A DNA stretch of 64,000 nucleotides from JBCDHN01 sp965224535 (lineage in GTDB: Bacteria; Verrucomicrobiota; Verrucomicrobiia; Verrucomicrobiales; DEV007), in NCBI GenBank assembly GCA_965224535.1, contig CBDCZR010000005.1:558001-622000 (forward strand), written 5' to 3'. Below the pieces are notes generated by a model. That model did no database searches, was not told the DNA's origin, and saw nothing but the letters and a program-made list of their open reading frames with translations. The position numbers and the translations under genes were made by a program. Of this stretch, positions 37,186 to 45,772 are shown piece by piece. Each line of letters begins with the position of its first letter. Position 1 is the stretch's first letter.

Positions 37186-37983
37186 TCAGGCTGCCTGCTC
37201 GCCGGCATCGTCGAACCCGGGCCGGTGAAACGCTCTTGCCTGCGGAAACTCCGCCTCGACCTGCGTCCGCAACCGATCCAGCATCACCATCGCGTCAAGC
37301 GCTTCGTCCTGGTGCTCCGATTCCACGCAAAATTCGCGCAGCGCCGTCCATGCGGCCAAACTGCGATCGATCGCGATCAGCGCGACTTTGGCCGAACCGT
37401 CGGCATCGCTGGGAAAATCCGGTTCCGGCTCGATGCGCTCGTCTTCGCGCGAATAGAACGCTCGTTTCAGCTTCACCACGATAAACGACTCATACCAGCG
37501 GATCACCTCCACCGCATCGGCCAGATTCACGATCGCGCCCTTGGCGTCGGCAGGCTTGGCGATGCCGAGTTGAACCTGCGAAGCCAACTCCTCGGCCCGC
37601 TGCGTGACGAAATCTTCGTGCGCGTCGAAAAACGCGGCTGACTTCTCAAGGTAGTCCGTCGCCAACTCATCGATGTCGCTGCCCGCCTCCGCGGCGCGCT
37701 GTTCGCGGGCCTGTTCCTCGCGCGATACCTCTGCCAGCGCCTCTGGGCTGAGATCGGCGCCCATTTCCTCGGCCATTTGGCGGATCATCTCGCCGGTGCG
37801 GGCAAAGTTGGCGCTGAGCTGATCCCAAAACGCCTGGTTGTTCGAATCGCGCTCCACCGGCGGCTCCCGCTGTTGCTCCATCGCGAAGTTGAGGCAGCGG
37901 TGCGAAAACGCGCAACGTTCGCACCAGCGGTCGCAATAGTTGTAGATGCCGGAGATGAAACGCGGATCGCTTGGGTCGGGCAT
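37186..37983 (-). CDS. hypothetical protein with four-cysteine motif
   Basis: 265 residues from ATG 37983. Near the N-terminus the motif IYNYCDRWCERCAFSHRC gives C-x3-C-x2-C-x5-C, a likely metal-binding cluster, preceded by DPSDPRFISG. The rest is helical and acidic. Proteins with the YCDRWCERC segment recur as uncharacterised cytosolic proteins in several phyla. The frame is open to 38235, and the extra ~84 residues (LLLYDPRLFDQHARDTDEKL) could belong to a longer form, so the start is uncertain. It sits between mobile-element debris. Confidence 0.6.
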   Translation of the reverse strand: MPDPSDPRFISGIYNYCDRWCERCAFSHRCLNFAMEQQREPPVERDSNNQAFWDQLSANFARTGEMIRQMAEEMGADLSPEALAEVSREEQAREQRAAEAGSDIDELATDYLEKSAAFFDAHEDFVTQRAEELASQVQLGIAKPADAKGAIVNLADAVEVIRWYESFIVVKLKRAFYSREDERIEPEPDFPSDADGSAKVALIAIDRSLAAWTALREFCVESEHQDEALDAMVMLDRLRTQVEAEFPQARAFHRPGFDDAGEQAA

Positions 37984-38408
37984 GTTGGGGGGCTCGGAAT
38001 CGGCTTCGCCTTCGATTTTGGCGTGGAGTTGTTGCTCCTTCAAGCGGCGCAGTTTCTCGTCGGTATCGCGGGCGTGTTGATCGAAAAGGCGTGGGTCATA
38101 CAACAGCAAAGGGGCAAATCTGGCTGACCCGCAAACGAAATTCTTAAGTCTAAATGTGGGATCTGGTAGGTCTCCGTCAAGGAAACGAGCCAGCAAATTC
38201 GACCGCATTGTTCCATCGTGATCTCTATTTTGCAATTTCCATAGCTGACGTTATTTCCAGGTTGCCTTTGCCCCCGAAACGGGTGGACACCTCACATCAG
38301 GTTACCTTTTCTCTTGATTTGGCAGGATACTTCAACCCATGTTCCATATAAAGAGGCTCCGGGAACATGAACATGATGTGTCGGAGCACAATGTTCTGCC
38401 AAAAATAA

Positions 38409-39026
38409 ATGCGCCGTGACACTGTCATAGTCGGAATCGTGATGCTCGTAGTCGGAATCGGTATTGGCTACGGCATTGCGATTGCGCGCTTGTTCATCGA
38501 GACGCGCGATGCCATGCATGAGATCGCATCCGATGTCGCCGCTGCGAATTCTGAGGTGAAAGTGCGTGTCCTTGCGAAGCAGTATTCTTGGCATTTCCAT
38601 TATCCCGGTGAGGATGGAGTATTTGGAGCGACTGCGACCAATGCGATTACGGAAGACAATCACATCGGACTGGATATGAGTGATCCCACCGCAGCGGACG
38701 ATTTTGTTTCGAGCGAACTTGTGTTGCCGTGCGATACGACCGTCGCATTGATCATCACTTCCGCTGATGTGATTCACGCGATCGGACACCTAGAAGGCGA
38801 TTTCGAGGAAGACGCGATTCCAGGAATGGACATTACCGAAGCGGTGACGACCCCGGGGTCCCCACGCGATGGAAGATTGAAGTGCGTCCAGCTTTGTGGT
38901 GCAGGTCATGCCGCCCACAACGCTCCCTACCGATTCGTAGACCAAGCCGACTACAATAATTGGAGTGCAGAGCGGAGCGCCACCGCCAGACAAGCCAAGG
39001 CAGAATCGGGTAGGAACGGGGTTTGA
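38409..39026 (+). CDS. orphan cytochrome c oxidase subunit II-like protein with altered CuA site
   Basis: 205 residues. One N-terminal membrane helix (TVIVGIVMLVVGIGIGYGIA) precedes a cupredoxin domain with VRVLAKQYSWHFHYPGEDG, DVIHAIGHLEGDFEEDAIPG and the CuA loop CVQLCGAGHAAH. The two Cys and two His ligands are present. The usual Glu between the cysteines is Gln, and the usual Met (H-x-x-M) is His. No oxidase subunit I or III is adjacent. The last residues run into a group II intron end on the opposite strand, so the natural C-terminus may be disrupted. Function as an electron carrier or copper sensor is speculative. Confidence 0.75.
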   Translation: MRRDTVIVGIVMLVVGIGIGYGIAIARLFIETRDAMHEIASDVAAANSEVKVRVLAKQYSWHFHYPGEDGVFGATATNAITEDNHIGLDMSDPTAADDFVSSELVLPCDTTVALIITSADVIHAIGHLEGDFEEDAIPGMDITEAVTTPGSPRDGRLKCVQLCGAGHAAHNAPYRFVDQADYNNWSAERSATARQAKAESGRNGV

Positions 39027-39741
39027 ACCCCGGCCCCCCACACCACCGAGCGTACGGGTCCGTACTCGGCGGTTCCAGTCAGTCAAAGCCGATCCCCCCA
39101 CGGATCAGCGAAGGGCCGCCTCCCCATGAACTCTCTTTCTCTGCCCAGTTCCCATGCTCATGTCTGGCTCCCCCGGTCGGGTTCATCGCCGTAAGCGGGT
39201 GGCTGGGTCGGTTCATCTGGCTGGTTTGGTCCTTCATCGGTGGGTCCTCCGGCTGCGCCATGCGGGGTCGGCAACATGGCCAGTCCTGGGCGGGCCTGTT
39301 TCAGGCGCCGGTTTGTTTCCACCATTTGGTGAGGCCTCCGGTTTCGTTGTTTAATCGGGCAACTTTAATGCCCCCGGCTCGTTTTCCACGATTACTATGA
39401 CCTCGGCTGAGACCCTGGCCAGGCATCCCCGGCGAGGGTCTCCCCAGGTAAGGTGCGTTGTTCTAGAGCCACACAGCCGCCGGCATTTACCTGATGGATG
39501 GAATCGAACGGTTTTGCTGTGTTGTGCGGTGCTCACCTGATCCATCCGGCCAGTGGATGCGGTTCTTGTTCATCGGCTCAAGGCCCAGCACATAGCCTTC
39601 CTCCCCACGACCGGTTGCCCGGCCGCAGTTGGCTTCTGCTAGTGTTTCTGATTACTCTGATTTTCATCATTTCAGCATCGATTCTCACACCGGGGACTTG
39701 CACCCCGTTAAAACAACGCCCATGCTGGACGTTGAACTAAG
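39005..39741 (-). mobile_element. ORF-less group II intron (remnant or minimal ribozyme)
   Basis: Read on the minus strand, the 5' part contains GGGGTGCAAGTCCCC and other domain-I-like words. The 3' part has GTACGGACCCGTACG, then GGTGGTGTGGGG and the hairpin CGGGGTTCAAACCCCG, ending CCTACCCGAT. This resembles the domain IV-VI end of bacterial group II introns. Only ~740 bp separate the ends, and no reverse-transcriptase frame lies inside. The exact 5' boundary is uncertain. It abuts the end of the COX2-like gene on one side and a duplicated segment on the other. Confidence 0.6.
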
Positions 39742-39940
39742 CCTCGTTCCGAGGCAGAGGCGCGGAGGCGCTGCAATCCCTGAATCCCCTGCAAACCAGG
39801 CGACGATGAAAACTGAACCCGCAAAACCGCCCCAAACCGAATTGGACCGTGTCGCGGCGACGCCCCGCCGTGTTCGCACGGTCAGCGTCCCGTTCCCAGA
39901 TTTGGGCCTCACCCGGCTCGCCCCGCACCGAGGCGAGCGG
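39731..39940 (+). repeat. duplicated segment, copy 1 (degraded)
   Basis: It begins GTTGAACTAAGCCTCGTTCC and matches 40841-41056 closely over the first ~135 bases, then more loosely. The second part corresponds to the 3' end of the small exported-protein gene at 40942, which in this copy is degenerate. Confidence 0.85.
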
Positions 39941-40071
39941 ACCGGATTGCCGGGAACCGCAGCGCCCGCCACCGGGGCGATTTTCCGGCGCTCGGACCTT
40001 GACGCCAGAGACCGCCCCTATACTTTCCCCCAGCAAGCCGGTTGACCGTTTCCCCGTTGGCCGCCGGCTCA

Positions 40072-40165
40072 GTTCAACAGGCAAGTATGCCATGAAGCCG
40101 ATCACCCCGAATCTGAAATTGGAAGTCAAACGCGGCTTCACGGCATACTTGCCTTAACGTTAGGC
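40072..40165 (+). other. attC-like recombination site (site 1)
   Basis: GTTCAAC (40072-40078, an RYYYAAC box) is followed by an imperfect 22-bp inverted repeat (40079-40100 and 40133-40154, one mismatch) and then TTAAC-GTTAGGC (core GTTRRRY at 40159-40165). The right half GCCTTAACGTTAGGC and the start codon of the next gene 6 bp later are as expected for an integron cassette boundary. No integrase gene is in the window. Confidence 0.5.
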
Positions 40166-40171
40166 CAAGAG

Positions 40172-40822
40172 ATGACTTTCACTAGCCTCATCACGACGGG
40201 TTATGAAGTGGTTTTGGCTCCCGTCAAGGCCGGTGTCGTGATGCGAGAAACGGGGAGATGGTGGATAGACATGCTCAAGCTTGATCGGGAATTGACCAAC
40301 TCATTGAAAGAAAGGTCCTTCGGAACATCAATCGAACATTTTGAGCTTGGTCTCGAGATCGCAGAGGAGGAAAAATGGCAGAATTTTTTTACCTCGACCA
40401 AAGACTACGTGAGTTATCGCCCAAAGAGCAAGACGAGCATCAGCGTGGCTCAATTTGAGTGGACGGAAGTGAAACATCTTGAACCAGAAGACCATCGCCT
40501 CCTCCTATGCAAAGAGATCAATGCCGCCATCCTTAGAATCGAAGAGCAAAAGAGAAAACCTAAAGAATCGTGCCACGTCAGATTCCATTTTTCTACCGAG
40601 GATCTAGACAACTTCACTCTCATGAAGATCGACTACACCGGAGTCCTCCCATCGGAGAGCGAGCGTTGGTATGAATCAGGGAAGCCTCCCTTCAGAGATG
40701 CCGTGAAGGTAATTTACCGAATGCGCGAACAAGACGGCGTACGCCAACCCGCTACCGCTCTGGAGTCGAAGTCGGAGGACAAAGAGAAACCAAAATCAGA
40801 ATCGGAAGGGCACTCTCAGTAG
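40172..40822 (+). CDS. hypothetical protein of a putative gene cassette
   Basis: 216 residues, MTFTSLITTGYEVVLAPVKA and onward, with no recognised domain. The middle is charged and mixed alpha/beta (KTSISVAQFEWTEVKHLEPE), and the tail is low-complexity (ESKSEDKEKPKSESEG). Base composition is clearly AT-richer than neighbouring genes (codons such as gaa, aaa, att, aga), pointing to acquisition. The start codon lies immediately after an attC-like core and the stop lies just before a second attC-like core, so the gene nearly fills a 682-bp cassette. Confidence 0.65.
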   Translation: MTFTSLITTGYEVVLAPVKAGVVMRETGRWWIDMLKLDRELTNSLKERSFGTSIEHFELGLEIAEEEKWQNFFTSTKDYVSYRPKSKTSISVAQFEWTEVKHLEPEDHRLLLCKEINAAILRIEEQKRKPKESCHVRFHFSTEDLDNFTLMKIDYTGVLPSESERWYESGKPPFRDAVKVIYRMREQDGVRQPATALESKSEDKEKPKSESEGHSQ

Positions 40823-40847
40823 CGGGTGGGTGGCCTTAAAGTTGAAC
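40743..40847 (+). other. attC-like recombination site (site 2)
   Basis: Inverted arms GCCAACCCGCTAC (40743-40755) and GTAGCGGGTGGGTGGC (40819-40834) pair with a 3-nt bulge. They are followed by CTTAAA-GTTGAAC, giving GCCTTAAAGTTGAAC, parallel to site 1's GCCTTAACGTTAGGC. The left arm lies inside the 3' end of the cassette gene. The core GTTGAAC is also the first seven bases of duplicated copy 2. Confidence 0.4.
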
Positions 40848-41056
40848 TAAGCCTCGTTCCGAGGCGGAGGCGCGGAGGCGCCGCAAACCCTGAATCCCCT
40901 GCAAACCAGGCGCTGATGAAAACTGAACCCGCAAAACCGCCCTAAACCCAAACCGAATTGGACCGTGTCGCGGCGACGCCCGCCGTGCCCGCCTCGGCCA
41001 CGAAAATCAGCATCCCGTTCTCAGTCTTGGGTTTCACCCGGGTCGCCGCCGCACCG
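40841..41056 (+). repeat. duplicated segment, copy 2
   Basis: Direct repeat of 39731-39940. It includes the 3' flank and the last ~35 codons of the minus-strand gene 40942-41298. The two copies enclose the cassette gene and attC-like site 1. Confidence 0.85.
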
Positions 41057-41298
41057 GTCACCGTTTTGCCGCGAACGATGAATTCGTGCAAAACCGCGTC
41101 GTTTTTTGGCGCCAGGGTCAGGATTTGCCAGGATTCGGGTTGGCTGGCGCCGTTGAACCCAACGATGGCGACCATCTTGCCGATCACCTCTTCACCGGCA
41201 TGACGTTCCAGGGCTTGCAATGCCTGCCGGGCGCCGGTTTGGGCCCCGAGCGGAGTTGCGGCGACAAAAATGGCGGCGGCGGCGATGAAGATTTTCAT
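40942..41298 (-). CDS. small exported hypothetical protein
   Basis: 118 residues with a clear signal peptide (MKIFIAAAAIFVAATPLGAQ). The body reads ALQALERHAGEEVIGKMVAI, PESWQILTLAPKNDAVLHEF and so on, with no recognised domain. It is probably a periplasmic beta-rich protein. The C-terminus (GVAATRSNSVWV) lies inside the duplicated segment and may be a replacement end rather than the original. A degraded second copy of this end is at 39731-39940. Confidence 0.6.
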   Translation of the reverse strand: MKIFIAAAAIFVAATPLGAQTGARQALQALERHAGEEVIGKMVAIVGFNGASQPESWQILTLAPKNDAVLHEFIVRGKTVTGAAATRVKPKTENGMLIFVAEAGTAGVAATRSNSVWV

Positions 41299-41431
41299 GC
41301 CGGTATATTCGTCTAAGATTGCCAGAATTCTAACCAAATTTAACCGACGATCACCCCTTTTTGGCTGTCACTTTCATTCTCACCCAAATTGTGCGGTTGA
41401 CCGCCGGCAAGACGCGGACAATCATGACCCT

Positions 41432-42520
41432 ATGAAAAGTAGGTTCTCCTTAGTCGCTGCTGCCGGGCTTTCGATCGTGTTAGGAACCGCCGCTGCCGGT
41501 CCACGCGGGGAAGCTAATTTCAAGGCCCCGGTTCGCCTCCAAGCTGGCGAAAAATACATCGGCGAAGGCCGCTACTACCCGTCGCCGGTCTTTCGCGACA
41601 TCAACGGAGACGGCAAACTTGATATCGTCACCGGAGATCTTCGGGGCTACATCACCGTCGCACTTCGCAGTGGCTCGGGAATGGAGTTTTCCGCAGAAAC
41701 CAATCTGCTGGGAGCGGACGGTAAGGCCCTGAAATTCGACAACTGGTGATGCATCGGCATGAGTCCACAGTTTGTGGACTTTGACGGAGACAACAACACG
41801 GACATCGTCGTGGGAACGTTTGATGGCTCGCCCCACGTAGCCCTTGGGCTGCCTGGCGGCAAGGGCTGGAAAAAACCGGCCCACATCCTGGATGCCAACG
41901 GTCAGCGCATCATGATGAACCAGTTTTGGGACTACGAGGCTCGCAAATGGGAGCGGACCAATCGATGCGATCCGGAGGGCAAAACCCTCGGCGGTCACCT
42001 GACTTCAGCCTTGGCGTGGGATTACGATGCCGATGGCGATTTGGACCTGCTTTTGGGCGATTACGACGAAGGCCACATTCTCCTTCGCGTAAACGACGGA
42101 AGCGCCGGAAAGCCAATTTTTCGCCCGAAAAACGAGTTGCTTGAGGCTGGAGGCAAGCCCATCGCCCTGGGCAAAATCAGCACGCTGCGCTTGGTCGACT
42201 GGGATGGCGACGGCGATCGGGATTTGGTCGCGAGCACCCCCGGCAACACCTACGGAGACGGAGATTGTGGCGGCGTGTATTTGTTCGCGAACGAAGGAAC
42301 TGCCAAAAACCCAAAATTCGGCGCCAAGCTCGATCTCATCGCTCCCGGCCCGAAATCGAAGGCGGCTGAGCCCACAAAACCGGAAACCGGGCTTTATGTG
42401 GACATCGCCGATGCCGATGGTGACGAGGATCTCGACATGGTGGTGGGCAGCTTCGCTTACGCCGGTGACGGGAAGAAAGTGGCTAACGTGTGGTACTACG
42501 AAAACGCGGGCCAACCGTGA
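41432..42520 (+). CDS. exported FG-GAP/VCBS-repeat protein with in-frame TGA (candidate selenoprotein)
   Basis: Signal peptide MKSRFSLVAAAGLSIVLGTA, then repeated calcium-binding blade motifs: DINGDGKLDIVTGD, DFDGDNNTDIVVGT, DYDADGDLDLLLGD, DWDGDGDRDLVAST and DADGDEDLDMVVGS. A single TGA at 41747-41749 (codon 106) interrupts one continuous frame; homologous repeat structure continues on both sides without a shift. The next codon is Cys (TGC). A hairpin fitting the bacterial SECIS rules begins 12 nt later. The full product would be 362 residues. Alternatives are a nonsense mutation, or a shorter gene restarting at ATG 41759, which would lack a signal peptide. Confidence 0.75.
41762..41780 (+). 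promoter_or_regulatory. bSECIS-like stem-loop after in-frame TGA
   Basis: AGTCCACA-GTT-TGTGGACT is a perfect 8-bp stem with a 3-nt apical loop whose first base is G. The loop starts 20 nt after the TGA. These values fall within the published bacterial SECIS model (loop 3-14 nt, a G among its first two bases, stem 4-16 bp, loop 16-37 nt from UGA). Confidence 0.5.
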
Positions 42521-42572
42521 AGAGCGCCGGAATTCGCTTGCCTCGATTCGATTGCCACCCTGAGGCACAGGC

Positions 42573-43887
42573 TCACTCAAACTGGTAACCGCGCTGCTGG
42601 GTCTGAACCTCGGCCAGGAGTTGACGCGGCGGGGGAGAATCCAGCTTAACGGCGGATTCGTAGACGCAGTGGGCGAAGTCTTGCCAGGGCGCAAAGGCGT
42701 TGATGTAGGCGGCTTGGGCGTTGAGTTGGCGGGCGATGTCAGCGGCCAGAATGTCGTCGGCGTCAAACAGGCTGACGGCCAGTTCCCGGCGCGAACCCAG
42801 GACTTCCGGCAACGCCTCCAGCTCATCGATTTGGCTGATGCCGATCACCGGTCCGCAAAGTTCGGTTTCCAGAAAATGCCCGGTTTCCCGAATGCCGAGG
42901 CCGAGCATCGTGGGCATGACGAAGTTTCCGCCGCGTTTGCCGCCGCAAATGAGTTGCCCGCCGTGACCGACGATGCGTTCGATCCCGTCGTGCAACGCTT
43001 GGGCGCGGCAGGAACTGGGCAGCGGGCCGATTTCGGTGCGATTTTGCAGGGGCGGGCCGGATTTCAGATCCAGCACGCGCTTGGCCAGGAGCTTGCGCAT
43101 GGTGGCGTAGCCGGACGGGCAGACGAGGACGAGTTTGGGCGAAAACGCGGCTTGGCCGTTGTGCGTAAAGGCGTGAGCGGCGATTTCCGCGGCCATTTGC
43201 TTGAGATGGATCCCTTCTCCCACCACAACGACGCCCGGCCCGCCAAAGTGGAGGGAAGCCGGCTTGAAACGGGCGACGCGTTGCACGGCCAAGGCGATTT
43301 TTCGGCTGCCGTAGACGACCAGCGCCTCGATTTCCCGGTTGGCGCACAACGCCGGGCCCAACTCGTCGCCCGGCCCTTCCAGGATCGCCAATTGCCGTTC
43401 GTCGCCGCCGGCTTCCTGCCACAACCGGTTGCAATTCTCGCGCCACCGGCACAGTTGCCTCCGCCGGCTTCAGGATGACGCGGCCTCCGGCGCAAAGCGC
43501 GGGCAAAACGGCCAGCGCCGGCATCAGTAGCGGGAACGACGCCCCGGTAATGGCCCCCACCGTGCGATAAGGCCGGCGACGCAGGAAACCCAGCCAACCG
43601 TGCCGAAACGGGTCGTAGAGCAGCTCGGCCTCGCCGGCGGCCGGCGCCAGACGCGCCAATCGATCGGCCGTCCACACCGTTTCCTCCACCTCCGCGCGGG
43701 CGTCCACCACCGGTTTGCCGCTTTCCAGCGCGATTTTCTTGGCCAACGGCTTGTGATTGCACTCGATCATCTCCGCTAACCGGCCCAACACTTCGCCCGC
43801 CCTTGGCGCCGACGCCATTTCCGCCGCCGGTTGGGGTGCGGCTTCCAGCGTCTCAAAAGCGTGGTCGATTTGGTTGCGGGTGGACAT
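42573..43887 (-). pseudogene. aldehyde-dehydrogenase-like protein, frameshifted
   Basis: Reading leftward from 43887, ALDH-type sequence (EMIECNHKPLAKKIALESGK, RRPYRTVGAITGASFPLLMP, GGRVILKPAEATVPVAREL) runs to ~43440. The match then continues one frame over (LWQEAGGDERQLAILEGPGD to the end at 42573). At the catalytic loop the usual GQxC reads GQAA (HNGQAAFSPK), so the nucleophilic Cys is Ala. Even if the frameshift is a sequencing artefact, dehydrogenase activity is doubtful. The gene is divergent from the ribulokinase at 44029. Confidence 0.75.
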
Positions 43888-43944
43888 CGGTTAGGTTGGA
43901 CGTGCAAAAAGGCGAGCTTTTGGCCAAGTTCAAGCTCTGCGCCA

Positions 43945-44027
43945 GATTTCGGATTTCGGATTTCGGATTTCGGATTTCGAGTTTCGAGTTTCGAGTTTCG
44001 AGTTTCGAGTTTCGAGTTTCGAGTTTC
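43945..44027 (+). repeat. heptamer array upstream of the ribulokinase gene
   Basis: GATTTC, then four GGATTTC, then seven GAGTTTC, all contiguous and perfect within each type. The array ends one base before ATG 44029. Confidence 0.97.
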
Positions 44028-44028
44028 A

Positions 44029-45728
44029 ATGCTAGGGCAACCCATGCAAACCTACGCCCTCGGCCTGGACTACGGCACCAATTCCTGCCGCTCGTTGCTC
44101 GTGAACCTGGATTCCGGCGCGGAAGTCGGCTCCGTCGTCTTTCCTTACCCCTTCCGGTCAACTCGGCATCCTCACCGATGACCAAAGATCCCAACGTCGC
44201 CCGCCAAAATCCGCAAGATTACCTGGATGGGCTGGAAGCGATCGTGAAAGGCGCCATCGACCAGGCGAAATCCGCCGATTCGCAGTTCGATCCCGCCAAC
44301 GTCATCGGCATTGGCGTCGACACCACCGGCAGCACGCCCATGCCGGTGGATGCCGAGGGCACGCCGCTGGGTTTGAAGCCGCAATTTGCCGAAAACTTGG
44401 ATGCCATGGTGTGGCTGTGGAAGGATCACACCGGTCACGATGAAGCGGCGAAAATCACCGAGGTGGCCGCCAAAATTCGCCCCCAATATCTCGCCAAGTG
44501 CGGCGGCATCTACTCCTCTGAGTGGTGGTGGAGCAAAATCTGGCGCTGCAAGAACGCCGCGCCCCAGGTCTTTGCCGCGGCCCACAGTTGGGTGGAGCAT
44601 TGCGACTGGATTCCCGCCGTTTTGACGGGAAACACCCGGCCGGAGACCATGGCGCGCGGCATTTGTTCCGCCGGCCACAAAGCCATGTTTTGCGAGGAAT
44701 GGGGCGGCCTGCCGGATGCCGAATTTTTGGCCGAATTGGACCCGGATTTGGCCGAACTTCGCAGCCGGCTCTACTCCACCGCGCAAACTGCCGATTCCCG
44801 GGCCGGAGGTCTGACCGCGGCGTGGGCCGAAAAGCTGGGTTTGCCGGAAGGGACCGCCGTTGCCGTCGGCGCCTTTGATGCCCACATGGGTGCGGTCGGC
44901 GCTGGAGTCAAGGAGGGCACGCTGGTGAAAATTCTCGGCACCAGCACCTGCGACGTCACCGTTGCCCCCACGTCGCGCAAAATCGACGAGTTACCCGGCG
45001 TTTGCGGCATTGTCGATGGCTCGGTGCTTCCCGGCAACTACGGCATCGAAGCCGGCCAATCGGCGGTGGGCGATCTTTTTCTCTGGTTCGTCAACAACCT
45101 CGTTCCCGATAGCTACGGCGCCACCATGGACGAAAAATTCCAATCCATGGAAGCGGAGCTAGCCACCCTGAAACCCGGCGAAACCGGCCTTTTGGCGCTG
45201 GATTGGAACAACGGCAACCGCACCATTTTGGTGGATGTGCGCCTGAGCGGAATGATCCTGGGTCAAACCCTCCACACCCGAGCACACGAGATTTACCGCG
45301 CCTTGATCGAGGCGACCGCGTTCGGCGCCCTCACCATCATCAAGCGCCTGGAAGAATACGGCGTAAACGTGGATGAAGTGGTCAACACCGGCGGATTGGC
45401 GGTTAAAAATCCCGCGTTGATGCAGATTTACGCGGATATTCTGGGCCGGCCGCTCAAAGTGGCGAAGAGCGACCAAACATGCGCGTTAGGCGCCGCGATC
45501 TTCGGTGCGGCCGCAAGCGGCAAAACAACAATCGCCCGGGCGCAGAGCGGCGTTTGCGGCTTTCGCGAGCGCATCTACACGCCGGACGCAGCCAACCAGG
45601 CAACCTACGCCGAAATCTACGAGGCTTACCGCACCCTGCACGACGCCTTTGGAACCGCGGATTGGTCCGGCAAGCTCGGCCACGTCATGAAGCGAATCAT
45701 CGAGATTCGCGAGGAAGTGAGGAAATAA
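44029..45728 (+). CDS. araB: ribulokinase (FGGY family), with two frameshifts near the 5' end
   Basis: The N-terminus MQTYALGLDYGTNSCRSLLV (from ATG 44044, or 44029) is in one frame up to ~44150. The sequence then fits SGQLGILTDDQ in a second frame, and from ~44185 the long third frame gives DPNVARQNPQDYLDGLEAIV through to 45728. Two single-base insertions (CCCCTTCC and CCAAAG contexts) would explain this. IGVDTTGSTPMPVDAEGTPL and GTSTCDV are ribulokinase signatures. It phosphorylates L-ribulose in arabinose use; no araA or araD is present in the window. I suspect sequencing error rather than true decay. Confidence 0.8.
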
Positions 45729-45772
45729 CATCCGCGCTGGACAGAACTGGGCCCATCGGGCATAGCAGCCTG

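Noticed and set aside
37984..38235. Long N-terminal extension of the four-cysteine protein
   Set aside because: The part near 38235 reads into low-quality intergenic sequence. An internal ATG just before the conserved DPSDPRF motif is a better start, though a longer form is not excluded.
39010..39040. tRNA-like TpsiC arm (GGTTTGAACCCC)
   Set aside because: No acceptor, D or anticodon arms can be built around it. It fits better as a hairpin at the 3' end of the group II intron on the minus strand.
40172..40822. Complete integron platform
   Set aside because: No integrase gene, attI site or cassette promoter could be identified, so only attC-like sites are claimed.
41759..42520. Independent gene starting at ATG 41759
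   Set aside because: It would lack a signal peptide, its repeats continue those of the preceding frame without a break, and the only interruption is a single TGA followed by a bSECIS-like hairpin.
43945..44027. CRISPR array
   Set aside because: The repeats are contiguous heptamers with no unique spacers; no cas genes are present.
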